From: Enterovibrio gelatinilyticus
GTDB taxonomy: Bacteria > Pseudomonadota > Gammaproteobacteria > Enterobacterales > Vibrionaceae
NCBI RefSeq assembly: GCF_028683095.1
Contig: NZ_JAJUBC010000003.1
Coordinates: forward strand, 186,001-250,000
DNA length: 64,000 bases
Reading direction: 5' to 3'
Each line of letters begins with the position of its first letter. The stretch's first letter is position 1. The notes beneath the pieces were generated by a model. It did not search any database, was not told where the DNA came from, and saw nothing but the letters and a program-made list of their open reading frames with translations. Of this stretch, positions 1-9,726 are shown piece after piece. The position numbers and the translations under genes were made by a program.

Positions 1-336
1 TACAGGCGGCAATCGGGTGTTGAAACATAGCGCACGAGTGAACACTAAAGGATCGGTTACCAAGGGGCTGACAGGCCATGCACCTTTACACTTCTCGGAC
101 GACTGATAAAGCCTTTTTAGGTCTTTCAACGGATAGTGAGCTGATTGCGGTAGCAAGCTATCTGGGACAAGCAGTGGTTTCGGATATTCACTGTGTATGG
201 AATTTAGCGCATACGTCGCCATAGGCGGCTCAGATAAGAGTGACAACCTAAAAGCACTGAGCTGTTCAGAGAATGAGCCATTCGCCAATGCCTGAGGACT
301 GACTAAGGCTAAAATGATAAGAAAAAACGTACGCAT
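1..336 (-). CDS. N-terminus of a VxrA-like sensor histidine kinase (partial)
   Basis: The gene runs off the left edge; 112 codons are visible, starting at ATG 336. It opens with a signal peptide (MRTFFLIILALVSPQALA), followed by a presumed periplasmic domain with paired cysteines and the stretch PLVTDPLVFTRALC. This resembles the DUF3404 sensor domain of VxrA-type histidine kinases, and I recall vxrA lying beside pntAB in Vibrio cholerae, which supports the call. No kinase domain is in view. The start is followed on the other side by the pntAB terminator, so it is a separate transcription unit. Assignment rests on resemblance and synteny from memory; the signal peptide and open frame are direct observations. 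Confidence 0.5.
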   Translation of the reverse strand, partial: MRTFFLIILALVSPQALANGSFSEQLSAFRLSLLSEPPMATYALNSIHSEYPKPLLVPDSLLPQSAHYPLKDLKRLYQSSEKCKGAWPVSPLVTDPLVFTRALCFNTRLPPV

Positions 337-402
337 GGCGAGAGAATATCATCAAAATATGACTAATTGTCAGTACTTTGTCAGAGTGTTACAAAATAAG
401 AA

Positions 403-423
403 AAGGCCAGCAAAGCTGGCCTT
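403..423 (-). terminator. Rho-independent terminator of pntAB
   Basis: A 9-bp perfect stem (AAGGCCAGC / GCTGGCCTT) with a 3-nt loop, followed on the minus strand by a T-rich run. It lies 36 bp beyond the pntB stop. Confidence 0.85.
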
Positions 424-458
424 AATAAGGATTCAACAACAAAGTTTGAGTGTCAAAA

Positions 459-1844
459 TCAAATCGCTTTGGCGATAGCCTCAACGCTTTCTTTCGCATC
501 ACCAAACAGCATCGCTGTGTTCTCTTTAAAGAACAATGGGTTTTGAACACCCGCATAACCTGTGTTCATTGAGCGTTTGAATACGATTACGTTTTTCGCA
601 TTCCACACTTCAAGAACCGGCATACCTGCGATTGGGCTATTAGGATCTTCCATTGCCGCAGGGTTCACTGTGTCGTTCGCACCGATGACCAATACCGTAT
701 CTGTTTCAGGGAAATCCTCATTGATTTCATCCATCTCCAACACGATGTCATAAGGTACTTTCGCTTCCGCCAATAACACGTTCATATGGCCTGGAAGACG
801 TCCTGCGACAGGGTGAATACCAAAACGAACATTGATACCCTTCGCGCGAAGCTTGGCAGTGATGTCATGTACAGGGTATTGAGCTTGAGCTACCGCCATA
901 CCGTATCCCGGTGTGATAATCACTGAACGAGAGTCTTTCAACATTTCCGCGACTTCTTCTGCCGAAATCTCTCTGTGCTCGCCATATTCAACGTCGGTCG
1001 CAGTAGAAACTGTCTGACCGAAGCCACCAGCGATAACGCTGATGAAAGAACGGTTCATGGCTTTACACATGATATAAGAAAGAATCGCACCCGAAGAACC
1101 AACCAATGCGCCCGTGACGATCAGAAGGTCGTTTGCCAACATGAAACCTGCTGCTGCCGCTGCCCAACCTGAGTAAGAGTTCAGCATTGAAACCACAACC
1201 GGCATATCCGCACCGCCAATCGACGCAACCAAGTGGTAGCCGAACGCGAACGCGATTAAGGTCATGATAATCAGAGCAAACAGACTGCCATCAGACTTCA
1301 CAAAATAGAACATCAACAGCGTCGATACCACGATCGCGGCTAGATTCAATTTATGTTTGTGCGGAAGGTTTAGTGCCGAAGAAGAAATAATTCCGCGAAG
1401 CTTACCAAAGGCAACAATAGAACCCGTGAAGGTTACCGCACCAATGAAGACGCCAAGGAACACTTCCACCATATGGATAACGTGCTCAGTGTGCGCAAAT
1501 TCGCCGCTGTATTCTGGCGGTGCCAGAAAGCTATTGAAACCAACGAGAACCGCTGCCATACCTACGAAGCTGTGAAGCACAGCAACGAGTTCTGGCATTT
1601 CAGTCATTTCAACTTTCTTGGCGTAGTAAATACCGATGGCACCACCAATGATCATCGCAATGATAATCCAAGTTATGCCTTGTGAGTATGGGCCAAAGAT
1701 GGTTGCGATCAAAGCAATCGTCATACCCGCGATACCGTAATAGTTACCGGCTCTCGCTGACTCTTGCTTGGACAATCCAGCCAAACTCAAGATAAAAAAT
1801 AGTGCAGCAACAATATATGCCGCTTGTGCTAGTCCTGCAGACAT
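459..1844 (-). CDS. pntB: NAD(P) transhydrogenase subunit beta
   Basis: PntB forms the membrane and NADP(H)-binding part of the proton-translocating transhydrogenase, which uses proton-motive force to move hydride from NADH to NADP+. The 461-residue length is normal. The first ~260 residues are a series of hydrophobic helices; the last ~170 form the soluble NADP-binding domain, with the segment [19 protein letters not shown] and later [14 protein letters not shown]. It is the second gene of a two-gene operon, 15 bp after pntA, and is closed by a clear terminator. The full family match along its length makes this call secure. Confidence 0.97.
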   Translation of the reverse strand: MSAGLAQAAYIVAALFFILSLAGLSKQESARAGNYYGIAGMTIALIATIFGPYSQGITWIIIAMIIGGAIGIYYAKKVEMTEMPELVAVLHSFVGMAAVLVGFNSFLAPPEYSGEFAHTEHVIHMVEVFLGVFIGAVTFTGSIVAFGKLRGIISSSALNLPHKHKLNLAAIVVSTLLMFYFVKSDGSLFALIIMTLIAFAFGYHLVASIGGADMPVVVSMLNSYSGWAAAAAGFMLANDLLIVTGALVGSSGAILSYIMCKAMNRSFISVIAGGFGQTVSTATDVEYGEHREISAEEVAEMLKDSRSVIITPGYGMAVAQAQYPVHDITAKLRAKGINVRFGIHPVAGRLPGHMNVLLAEAKVPYDIVLEMDEINEDFPETDTVLVIGANDTVNPAAMEDPNSPIAGMPVLEVWNAKNVIVFKRSMNTGYAGVQNPLFFKENTAMLFGDAKESVEAIAKAI

Positions 1845-1859
1845 TCCTTGCTACTCCTA

Positions 1860-3416
1860 TTAATCTTTACGGAACATTTCAAGCATGCGCTTGGTGACGG
1901 TGAATCCGCCAAAAATGTTGATGCTTGCAATGAGAACCGCAATAAATGCGAGGAAAGAAACCACACCATTGCCTTGACCGATTTGAAGTAACGCACCCAC
2001 AACAATGATGCCGGAGATTGCGTTGGTCACAGACATCAGTGGTGTATGCAGAGCATGGGTGACATTCCAAACAACGTAGTAGCCAACAACACAAGCAAGT
2101 ACAAACACGGTGAAATGCGACAAAAATGCTGGTGGCGCGACAGATGCAACCCAACCAAATGCACCGAGTGCAGCCACTAAACCAACCAGTTTTTTGACTG
2201 GAGATGTCGGCTCTTCCACTTTCACTGCTTTTTCCGCTGGTGCAGCTTCAACTTTCGCCTGAGGTTGAGCAGATACTTGAATCGGTGGTGCAGGCCAAGT
2301 AATTTCGCCTTCCTTAACAACGGTTACACCGCGAAGCACGACGTCTTCGAAATCAATATCAATGTTACCGTCTTTCTCTTTGCACAGAAGCTTCATCAGG
2401 TTGACAAGGTTTGTGCCGTAAAGTTGGGAAGACTGAGTGGGTAGACGGCTGACCATATCGGTATAACCGACGATTTTCACGCCGTTTTCAGTGACAACAA
2501 CTTTATCTGCTTCGGTATATTCACAGTTACCACCGTTTGCTGCAGCGAGATCGACAATCACGCTACCAGCACTCATTGAATCCACCATTTCTTTAGTGAT
2601 CAGTTTCGGTGCTGGTCGGCCAGGAATAAGCGCTGTAGTAATGATGATGTCTACATCTTTCGCTTGTTCTGCATATAGTTCGGCGGCTTTACGATTGAAG
2701 TCATCTGACATTTCCTTCGCATAACCATCGCCGCTGCCAGCTTGTTCTTCGAAAGCAACTTCAAGGAACTGGGCACCCATACTTTCCACTTGTTCTTTCA
2801 CTTCAGGGCGAACATCGAAAGCACGAACGATAGCGCCAAGGCTACCTGCTGCGCCAATAGCAGCTAGACCCGCAACACCAGCACCTGCAACAAATACTTT
2901 TGCTGGTGGTACTTTACCTGCAGCGGTAATTTGCCCCGTAAAGAAACGACCAAACTCATGGGCGGCCTCTACAACAGCACGATAACCAGCGATGTTAGCC
3001 ATTGAACTCAACGCATCTAAAGCTTGTGCCCGAGAGATACGTGGCACTGCATCCATTGCAAGAACGTTGATTTTCTTAGAGGTGAGTTGCTGCATCAGTT
3101 CTTCATTCTGGGCTGGCCAGATGAAGCTAACAAGGGTGGCCCCTTCTTTGATACGTGCTATTTCGTCAACACTGTCATCTGCATTTTTCACAGGCGCGTT
3201 AACTTTAAAGATGATGTCTGATTGCCAAACTGTATCGGCATCAGTCACTGTTGCTCCTGCCTGCTCGAAAGCAGCGTTGTCAAAACTTGCTAGTAAACCA
3301 GCATTGTTTTCTACAACAACCTCGAAGCCCATTTTAATCAACTGCTCAACCGTTTTTGGGGTGGCAGCCACTCGCGTTTCGTGCGCAAGTATTTCTTTTG
3401 GAACACCAATTTGCAT
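1860..3416 (-). CDS. pntA: NAD(P) transhydrogenase subunit alpha
   Basis: PntA supplies the NAD(H)-binding domain of the inner-membrane transhydrogenase plus a few membrane helices. The protein begins [17 protein letters not shown], the alanine-dehydrogenase-like N-terminus typical of the family. The dinucleotide-binding segment [22 protein letters not shown] is near residue 175. A proline/alanine/glutamate-rich linker (about residues 380-405) leads to four C-terminal hydrophobic helices and a MLEMFRKD tail. Length 518 residues is usual. The two subunit genes are adjacent and probably co-transcribed from a promoter in the AT-rich stretch upstream of 3416. Confidence 0.97.
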   Translation of the reverse strand: MQIGVPKEILAHETRVAATPKTVEQLIKMGFEVVVENNAGLLASFDNAAFEQAGATVTDADTVWQSDIIFKVNAPVKNADDSVDEIARIKEGATLVSFIWPAQNEELMQQLTSKKINVLAMDAVPRISRAQALDALSSMANIAGYRAVVEAAHEFGRFFTGQITAAGKVPPAKVFVAGAGVAGLAAIGAAGSLGAIVRAFDVRPEVKEQVESMGAQFLEVAFEEQAGSGDGYAKEMSDDFNRKAAELYAEQAKDVDIIITTALIPGRPAPKLITKEMVDSMSAGSVIVDLAAANGGNCEYTEADKVVVTENGVKIVGYTDMVSRLPTQSSQLYGTNLVNLMKLLCKEKDGNIDIDFEDVVLRGVTVVKEGEITWPAPPIQVSAQPQAKVEAAPAEKAVKVEEPTSPVKKLVGLVAALGAFGWVASVAPPAFLSHFTVFVLACVVGYYVVWNVTHALHTPLMSVTNAISGIIVVGALLQIGQGNGVVSFLAFIAVLIASINIFGGFTVTKRMLEMFRKD

Positions 3417-3738
3417 AGTAAGTCCCTGACTATTGGCAATGTAAGTGATTTGTTTGTAACGAACTGAAAAGGCTTAATCAAGCGATTTGTAGTAAAAATA
3501 CAAAATAAATCATTAGCAAGCGTAAAACAGATTAAATCTTAATGACTTTTAGTAATAAAATAACGTTATTTATTTGTGGACAGAGGTCATACCTCCGCAG
3601 TAACGCTAATGTTAAACTACTGATTAAATGTAAATTTGGCTACGAACTCTCATGATCAAATGAACCATTCGGCCTGAATACGAACACTTGGTGTACTTTT
3701 TTACCTGAAGTGACGCAATTTGCGTTGATCTCGGTCAC
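3417..3738. other. Intergenic region upstream of pntA
   Basis: About 320 bp of AT-rich sequence between pntA and the HlyU-family gene. It must hold the pntAB promoter. No convincing ORF, hairpin terminator or repeated operator was seen. Confidence 0.5.
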
Positions 3739-4014
3739 TTAGCTAAACATTCTTTCGCCCATTTGATCGATAAATAGTTGAGACTTTTTGATCATAAGGT
3801 CAGTTGCACCCGCTTCGCTTGGTAGCAGGTCAGATCGAATAAAATTGTGTGTTTTGATCTCACCGTCGAGTTCTTTGCTAATACGACCACAGATTCTGAA
3901 CTGACCACCTTCAGACCTAGGCTCTGGATAGATTAAAAATCCCTTATACTCAGTCGGTTCAACTTGCTTACTTGTTTTTTCATTGTCACCAAACAGCCAG
4001 CTAAATAATCCCAT
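3739..4014 (-). CDS. HlyU-family small protein
   Basis: A 91-residue protein starting MGLFSWLFGDNEK, with the family core YKGFLIYPEPRSEGGQFRI (residues 23-41), an RSDLLPSEAGA segment and the ending FIDQMGERMF. These are hallmarks of the short 'HlyU family transcriptional regulator' group in vibrios. It is not the ArsR-type HlyU of V. cholerae; the shared name is historical and DNA binding by this family is not evident from the sequence. It is monocistronic by position. The family assignment is firm, the function uncertain. Confidence 0.85.
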   Translation of the reverse strand: MGLFSWLFGDNEKTSKQVEPTEYKGFLIYPEPRSEGGQFRICGRISKELDGEIKTHNFIRSDLLPSEAGATDLMIKKSQLFIDQMGERMFS

Positions 4015-4207
4015 TTAGTACTTCTCTTATTATTTACGGTATGACAAACATACTGACGAAGTGAGGCAATCTTGTCTAATGATTTCAGGACATAAGATGG
4101 ATGTGAAATGACGGTGTCTATGGAGGAGTATAAGGCGGGGATTGCACCAGTGATTTAGCCAAGACAGAATAACCGTTGGCTATGAAAATCACTGTATCTA
4201 TAAACAA

Positions 4208-4234
4208 AAAACGCCGGTTCATCACCAGCGTTTT
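4208..4234 (-). terminator. Terminator after the DUF1127-like gene
   Basis: AAAACGCCGG pairs with CCAGCGTTTT (one mismatch) across a 7-nt loop, with the A/T tails giving a U-run on the minus strand. It lies 40 bp past the stop of the 63-residue gene. Confidence 0.7.
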
Positions 4235-4273
4235 ATCAACCGAACTGAATATCTTAAAAAGTTGCAGTGAAAA

Positions 4274-4465
4274 TTAACGGATTAGCCCGATATCGCGCTT
4301 AATGTGCTCTGGCAATTCATTAGTTGAACTAATCGCTTTGTTAACATCGTGTTTGCGCAGTACGTCCTTCGCATGGGCAATCAATCCTTTGAAAGTAACC
4401 GCATAGTTTTTTTGCACTTTTTCAACAGAAGTCATGGCCGGGCCAAAATCTACAAACTGCGTCAT
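4274..4465 (-). CDS. Small DUF1127/YjiS-like protein
   Basis: A 63-residue protein whose C-terminal end, LPEHIKRDIGLIR, matches the signature of DUF1127 (YjiS-like) proteins, a short arginine-rich motif linked in other bacteria to RNA metabolism or phosphate/carbon turnover. The rest of the protein is not a canonical family match; it carries a lysine-rich middle (VEKVQKNYAVTFKGLIAHAKDVLRKHD). It has its own terminator and is divergent from the transporter to its right. That it is a real gene is likely; the exact role is unknown. Confidence 0.6.
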   Translation of the reverse strand: MTQFVDFGPAMTSVEKVQKNYAVTFKGLIAHAKDVLRKHDVNKAISSTNELPEHIKRDIGLIR

Positions 4466-4722
4466 TATTGCCTCACTATGTGATTGTCTTTTCGAAACAA
4501 ATAGTAATCAGGAATTGGTCATTTATGAAATGACATTATTTGCTAACTCGAATTAGTTTTACTAATGAATACGATTACTTACACCTGTACAGATCGCGCT
4601 ATATAAAGGGATTAGGCTTTCTAGTGCTAATGAAACCATCCAGCTACGGATTAACTAATTTTATTTATCATTGCATTTTCATTCTGATAACATCCCTCTT
4701 TAACAACAACTCCGAGACTATT

Positions 4723-5658
4723 GTGCTCACATTCCTTAGTAAACACTCATCACTTCTGCTTTTGACGGCGGCACTCGTTGGTTTTGCGCTACCCACCTAC
4801 TCTGCGGCGTCATTGCCCTACCTTCCTTATGTATTGTTTACTTTGATGCTATTTACACTAATAGGTATCGACCAACGCTCTCTGGTTAAAGCGTTTTTCA
4901 ATCTCTCTGGGTGGGGGTATTCACTGATTCACGGGGGCGTTACCACGCTGGTCGTCTCTAGTGCTGCGATAGCATTTGGCGCTAGCACCGAACTGCTCTT
5001 GGCCGTGACGGCCGTTTGTGCCACGGGTAGTCTGTTTGCGACACCAGCGATTGTTCGCTCAATGGGATTCGAACCATTAACTGCCATGGCTTTCACGATA
5101 ACCAGTACCTTGATGATGCCCGTCATCCTCTACGTTAATCTTGCTATATTCAGTGGAGACGAATTCTCGCTTGATTTACAAAGCTACTGTTTGAGGATGG
5201 TTATTTTCATCTTTGGTCCAATGGCAATGGCGTACTTCATTCACAAGAACGTTTCACGAAGCCACCTAACTCGTATCCACGGCAAACTCGCTCAGTTCAC
5301 CATCATATTGGTGTTTAGTTTTCCATTTGGTCTATCTGGACAATTTCGCTTTCTTTGGAACAATGACCGGGATTTTGCCATCAGCATGTTACTTTTGGCA
5401 TTGGGCATTTGTGTCTTGTTTTTTATTATTGGTTTGGCGTTTTACTGGCGTAAGGGGAAAGAGCAGGCTTATGTGGCTGCGATTACGTCGGGGAATAGAA
5501 ATGTGTTGCTGACCTACTCTGTCGCTGGTGCTTTTCTGGGGCCGCTGTATTTACCCCTTATTGGCGCACTACAACTTCCCATATATTTACAACCCATAGT
5601 GGTCAAGTTTTTACTTAAGCAAACAACATCCAAAACGTGCAATTTAGAAGGAAAGTAG
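4723..5658 (+). CDS. Bile acid:sodium symporter (BASS)-like membrane transporter
   Basis: About 311 residues and roughly ten hydrophobic helices, with LTFLSKHSSLLLLTAALVGF at the front and the membrane segment AVTAVCATGSLFATPAIVRS in the middle, resembling the BASS/ACR3 transporter superfamily. The open frame extends upstream to 4540, but that part is AT-rich and lacks family character, so I prefer the GTG at 4723; an ATG at 4630 is possible. The substrate cannot be read from the sequence. It stands alone between a divergent small gene and a minus-strand small ORF. Confidence 0.7.
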   Translation: MLTFLSKHSSLLLLTAALVGFALPTYSAASLPYLPYVLFTLMLFTLIGIDQRSLVKAFFNLSGWGYSLIHGGVTTLVVSSAAIAFGASTELLLAVTAVCATGSLFATPAIVRSMGFEPLTAMAFTITSTLMMPVILYVNLAIFSGDEFSLDLQSYCLRMVIFIFGPMAMAYFIHKNVSRSHLTRIHGKLAQFTIILVFSFPFGLSGQFRFLWNNDRDFAISMLLLALGICVLFFIIGLAFYWRKGKEQAYVAAITSGNRNVLLTYSVAGAFLGPLYLPLIGALQLPIYLQPIVVKFLLKQTTSKTCNLEGK

Positions 5659-5780
5659 CTCAGGCTAACAGTGAATGACTGTTATCCGCTTCAGTGACCA
5701 TGCACGGTTGATACTAGCCAGATATTACGTGATATATCCTGCGATAACGCGATGTCTAGCGTGGTGAGAGCAAGGCGCCA

Positions 5781-5879
5781 TCAACCACTGACTACTGGCA
5801 CAAAATAGACTAACGATAGCCATGCACTTATCCAAAAAGCGATCAATCCAAAGTCTAGCCAATCACGTTTCTCTATCAT
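5781..5879 (-). CDS. Predicted 32-residue single-span membrane protein
   Basis: A short open frame that starts ATG at 5879, preceded at a good distance by AAGGAA. It encodes a charged N-terminus (MIEKRDWLDF) followed by about 20 hydrophobic residues ending in VVSG. The combination of Shine-Dalgarno, charged start and single membrane span is typical of real small membrane proteins, but there is no family I recognise. The rest of the 5659-6157 gap shows no other gene. Confidence 0.45.
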   Translation of the reverse strand: MIEKRDWLDFGLIAFWISAWLSLVYFVPVVSG

Positions 5880-6157
5880 GATGTCATTCCTTTTTGTTGT
5901 ATCTCTGCCTTAGTCCTTATATCGACAACTCAGTGATTTACTTGAATGAATTGTGAGCATAAGTATTGAGTCCTTCGCATTAAGTTTCTGCGCCTTCATT
6001 TCATAGACGGCAAAAACTCGCCATGTTTCCCAAACTATGCAATTTTTAGGCACATTTGTGATTTATATCAAAACAACCTGAAGATGCGGGATTCAAATGG
6101 ATGCGAGCAGAACATAGCGGCGTGGATAGCCGCTAAGTCAACTGAATAGATGGTAGG

Positions 6158-7906
6158 TTATTCTGATGTACAAGCCGGACAGGGAACATAGCTCGCGCAA
6201 GTGGTAGGCATAATCACAAGGGATTCTTGCGTTCTCGCGTACTCTATAAAACTTTCTGACAAGGTGACGTCAATTGAATACGGAGGTTCTGCGAGATGTT
6301 TCAACGAATCATAACCCTCTTTGCCTTGTGAGGTATAAGCGGATGAAACGACGGTATAGATGCTTCCAGGTTCAATAGGCAGCCACGTGCCTTTTTCATC
6401 GCGATATTGAAGAAGTGTCATTCGCGAACCTTTCGGTTTCTCGCACTCATAGCGATACTTGAGTCCCGCCGTGTAAGGAAAACTTCCATCACCAGTGCCT
6501 TCAACATTGTTATTTGTTGCATTATCGATGGCACCTTCGAGTGCTTGCATCACTTGAAGTCCAGTCGGCTTATACAACATAAGATCAATAGCAAATGGTA
6601 ATAGCCGCCCTGCCACCTCCGCAGCCGTAAGTTTACCTTGCTCTAAACTAACACGTACTCCACCAGCATTGTGAATGGCAAAATCCACCTGATGCCCCCG
6701 GTTTCGAGCCGCATGCAGAAAGCCTTCACACACTAGAGGTGCAATTTCGCTCCCGCCTTTCTCATCAGGAACCCGAATATGGCGCAAACGCGCAGGCAAT
6801 TTAGTGACAACGTCACTCTTTAGTTTTTCTACCGCCGGCTTATAGCGCTCATTCAGTACGGATTTGATAGTTTCATCACCACGGCAATGAAGTACATTCG
6901 CTTGCTGGGCTAAATACTCTTTCGCTTGTGTAAAAGCTTCGGCAGGTAGACTCTGATCCCAAGACGCATCCATCGATAAACTGCGACCAAGCATCAGATA
7001 GTTACTGCCACTGTATTCTGACACTTTGCCTTGCGCATCTAACGTGACGTGCAACTTGCCCAGAGCAAATGCATGACAGCCCGCTTGAACCACCAGCGTA
7101 TTCTGAATTAACCGCCCGTATGGCCCCATGTCTCCTAAGCCAAGGTTACTAAAATCCCCTTGCAGCACATGACTATGCCCGCCGACAATAACAGAAAGCC
7201 CGTCAACTTCTTCGGCCATTTTTAGGTCTTGTTCATATCCAAGATGACTCAGTAATATGATGTGATTCGTCCCAAGATGTTCCTTGATATGTGCGACGGT
7301 ATCGAGAATGGTCTGTTTCGCATTCACAAATGGCGTATCCGCATCAGGCATGGCGATATCGGCCATCTTGTCGAGAGCAACACTGAACAGGGCAACGTGT
7401 TGGTCACCAAATTGCTTCAACATCACGCTAGCAATTTTGTGTAATGGATCAAAAGGAAGCAACTGGCGCTTTCCCTTCACAGGACAAAGCTTTTGATCAC
7501 ATTCATTGCTGACATCCCAATTTCCGGCAAGTAACGGGAAATTGATTTGGTCGAGAAAGCGCGACACGGAAGCATTGCCAAGATCTAGCTCGTGGTTGCC
7601 TAAAGCCATTGCATCCGGGCGAAGTAAATTGAGCATTGTGGCATTGGCTTCGCCTTTAAATAGGCTGTAATACAAGGTGCCTTGAAAACAATCCCCGGCA
7701 TGAAGAAACAAGAAACCATCGGTTGTTGACTTAGCTTCTTCTTTAAATGCTTTAACAACTGAAGAAATACGAGCGAATCCGCCAACATTCGCGTAGATAC
7801 GCTCATCGAGACCGGGTATTGCCAGTGACATAGGCGTCGGTTCGAAATGGGAGTGAGTATCATTGATGTGCGCGATAGCAAGCGTTATGGGCGTGAAGTT
7901 AGGCAT
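6158..7906 (-). CDS. Bifunctional metallophosphatase/5'-nucleotidase (UshA-like)
   Basis: A calcineurin-like phosphoesterase joined to a 5'-nucleotidase C-terminal domain, expected to remove phosphate from nucleotides or related esters. The metal-binding blocks are visible: INDTHSHFEP near the start, GNHELDLG at about residue 100 and GGHSHVLQG near 245; the C-terminal domain contains FAIHNAGGVRVSLEQGKL. The annotated start is MPNFTPITLA at 7906, with AAGGAAAT just before it; a longer reading adds an unconvincing 13 residues. No signal peptide is visible from this start, so a cytoplasmic location is possible, unlike E. coli UshA. Substrate is not determined. Confidence 0.88.
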   Translation of the reverse strand: MPNFTPITLAIAHINDTHSHFEPTPMSLAIPGLDERIYANVGGFARISSVVKAFKEEAKSTTDGFLFLHAGDCFQGTLYYSLFKGEANATMLNLLRPDAMALGNHELDLGNASVSRFLDQINFPLLAGNWDVSNECDQKLCPVKGKRQLLPFDPLHKIASVMLKQFGDQHVALFSVALDKMADIAMPDADTPFVNAKQTILDTVAHIKEHLGTNHIILLSHLGYEQDLKMAEEVDGLSVIVGGHSHVLQGDFSNLGLGDMGPYGRLIQNTLVVQAGCHAFALGKLHVTLDAQGKVSEYSGSNYLMLGRSLSMDASWDQSLPAEAFTQAKEYLAQQANVLHCRGDETIKSVLNERYKPAVEKLKSDVVTKLPARLRHIRVPDEKGGSEIAPLVCEGFLHAARNRGHQVDFAIHNAGGVRVSLEQGKLTAAEVAGRLLPFAIDLMLYKPTGLQVMQALEGAIDNATNNNVEGTGDGSFPYTAGLKYRYECEKPKGSRMTLLQYRDEKGTWLPIEPGSIYTVVSSAYTSQGKEGYDSLKHLAEPPYSIDVTLSESFIEYARTQESLVIMPTTCASYVPCPACTSE

Positions 7907-8097
7907 GATTTCCTTTATGCATTTCACAAAACAAGAGTGTAACAAACTCTGAGTCTAGAGAACACACATCACAGTTTTGTTGCAATCGCTTGGCACTGCG
8001 CAGGTACTGCCAAAAGACCGTATCTATCCAGCATGCTGACGATGCAGAGTTCCAAGCCTTCCATTGCGGTCAATTTAAGTTAGCGTGAGCGACGTTT

Positions 8098-8349
8098 TTA
8101 AGGGAATTGAGGGTAACTAAAAGCAATAAATGAGAAGAATTTTAGGGACCCACCCAGCAACAGGCTGATCATTGCAGCATACCACCACTTCATTTCTTCA
8201 CTGGAAAGGCTTTGAATATTAAAGAGAACAACATTTAGGCGATGCCACTTATGCGTTCGATAAGCATATTGAAAAGCACAACGCACCAGCATCACTAATC
8301 CTGTGACTAACAGAACTGTTTCAATCGCGTGTGCAATTACTGGGAGCAA
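8098..8349 (-). CDS. Hypothetical small membrane protein
   Basis: An 83-residue frame starting at TTG (MLPVIAHAIETVLLVTGLVMLVRCAF), with two hydrophobic segments (about residues 5-25 and 57-78) separated by a basic stretch. No recognised family and no strong ribosome binding site. It is probably a real inner-membrane protein because the hydropathy is orderly, but the start is uncertain. Confidence 0.4.
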   Translation of the reverse strand: MLPVIAHAIETVLLVTGLVMLVRCAFQYAYRTHKWHRLNVVLFNIQSLSSEEMKWWYAAMISLLLGGSLKFFSFIAFSYPQFP

Positions 8350-8534
8350 ACCATGTACCTAAACGTTTTCTTTAACCAAAGAAAATAGTACAAAAGGTCA
8401 GCGAATATTCAACGTTTTATTCACATTGATACCAGAGTTCGTGAAGTCAGATGAATAATCCAATTATATACACGAAGGTGCGCACCAATAATTTTTCAAC
8501 TTATCTCAGGACGCGACAAACGTTACAATGATAA

Positions 8535-8557
8535 AAGGGGCAACACTGCTGCCCCTT
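8535..8557 (-). terminator. Terminator of the pirin gene
   Basis: AAGGGGCA pairs exactly with TGCCCCTT over a 7-nt loop, followed on the minus strand by TTATC. It is 24 bp beyond the pirin stop. Confidence 0.7.
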
Positions 8558-8580
8558 CTCCGGCTTCGTCAATCTCATGC

Positions 8581-9420
8581 TTAGTCTGTTAATACGCCAT
8601 TCTGATAGTCACGAACCGCTTGATTAATCTCATCCATTGAGTTCATGACAAACGGTCCATAGTGCACAACAGGCTCATCAATAGGTAGACCTGACAGAAT
8701 CAACACACCAGCATCTTCTGAAGCCGTTAAGCCAAGTAAGTCGCCCGGCGAAAGCTGAACCATGTGCCCTTGATTGACCAGTTGATTTGCAATATCAACC
8801 GTTCCTTTATAGACATACATGTTGACCTGATAGTCTGTTGGCACCGTGAGGTTGCGTGCTTCACCTGCATCCGCTCGCCAATCTGCAATAAATGTTTCGA
8901 CACCCGTCGATTGCAAAGGCCCAACTATCTCAGCACCGTCCTCAGTTGCTCGACCAGAAATTACACGAAGCAGATTCTTCTTCGTTCCGTACTCATTGAT
9001 TTCGGGTGCTTGAAAATCATGATATTGCGCTGGATTCATCTTCTTAGCCGCTGGTAAGTTGATCCAAATTTGGAAGCCATGCAGCTCCCCATCATTCATG
9101 ATAGGCATTTCACTATGAATAACGCCTTTGCCTGCAGACATCCACTGAGCGCCGCCGCTACTCAGTTCCCCTACATTACCCATATGGTCTTTATGCTGAA
9201 AATGCCCTTTCAACATGTAGGTCAGCGTTTCAATACCACGATGAGGATGTGGAGGGAAACCACCGATGTAATCATCCGGATTGTCGCTTTTCAATTCATC
9301 GATCATCAAGAAAGGGCTGAACTTAGCGTCGTTAAACCCATGCACACGACTAATTTTAACGCCGTCTCCATCTTTTGATGCGTGAGATCGAATAACGCGC
9401 AGTACTGTTCTGATATTCAT
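8581..9420 (-). CDS. Pirin family protein (bicupin)
   Basis: A 279-residue bicupin of the pirin family. The N-terminal cupin carries the metal-ligand signature FPPHPHRGIETLTYMLKG (residues 55-72), HKDHMGN and GVIHSEMP; the C-terminal cupin is in residues 170-270. Known relatives are iron-binding proteins, some with quercetin dioxygenase activity and others with regulatory roles, so the reaction here is undefined. It begins MNIRTVLRVIRSH, preceded by AGGAGAAAG at a suitable distance. It has its own terminator and no obvious partner gene. Confidence 0.92.
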   Translation of the reverse strand: MNIRTVLRVIRSHASKDGDGVKISRVHGFNDAKFSPFLMIDELKSDNPDDYIGGFPPHPHRGIETLTYMLKGHFQHKDHMGNVGELSSGGAQWMSAGKGVIHSEMPIMNDGELHGFQIWINLPAAKKMNPAQYHDFQAPEINEYGTKKNLLRVISGRATEDGAEIVGPLQSTGVETFIADWRADAGEARNLTVPTDYQVNMYVYKGTVDIANQLVNQGHMVQLSPGDLLGLTASEDAGVLILSGLPIDEPVVHYGPFVMNSMDEINQAVRDYQNGVLTD

Positions 9421-9599
9421 AACTTTCTCCTTAGTTAGCGTTATTCTAGTGTGGAGTTACGCTAAGAAAAACTAGGCTAGGAGGAACAAGTTGTTCTGAT
9501 TCTTCGAACAATCATTTTGCGCCAATCAAGATAAACAAAGAATATTGCTTCTCAACACTTAAATTATTTGCTGTTCCCACAAGAGCATCTTTGATACCT

Positions 9600-9630
9600 A
9601 TACCCAAGTAACATCAAGATGCTTGGGTAT
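9600..9630. repeat. Intergenic palindromic repeat (Vibrio-type ATACCCAAG element)
   Basis: ATACCCAAG and CTTGGGTAT form a 9-bp inverted repeat around a 13-nt centre. Related half copies lie at about 22967 (TATACCCAAGCAACCTGAA) and 55799 (GTATACCCAAAC). Such short palindromes are scattered between genes in vibrios; I know of no proven function. Confidence 0.6.
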
Positions 9631-9726
9631 GAACTCTACGCCCCAAAGTTATCGAACAAGCCAGAGCGCACTACATGGAAGCGATTAGTTAGCCAACGCA
9701 AAAAGTAATATTCAAGGATGAATTCA

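Noticed and set aside
4540-4722. N-terminal extension of the BASS-like transporter
   Set aside because: AT-rich, lacks the family character and overlaps the probable promoter of the divergent small gene.
9600-9630. ATACCCAAG palindrome as a terminator or CRISPR-like repeat
   Set aside because: There is no T-run, only one full copy and no regular spacing; it fits a dispersed intergenic repeat.
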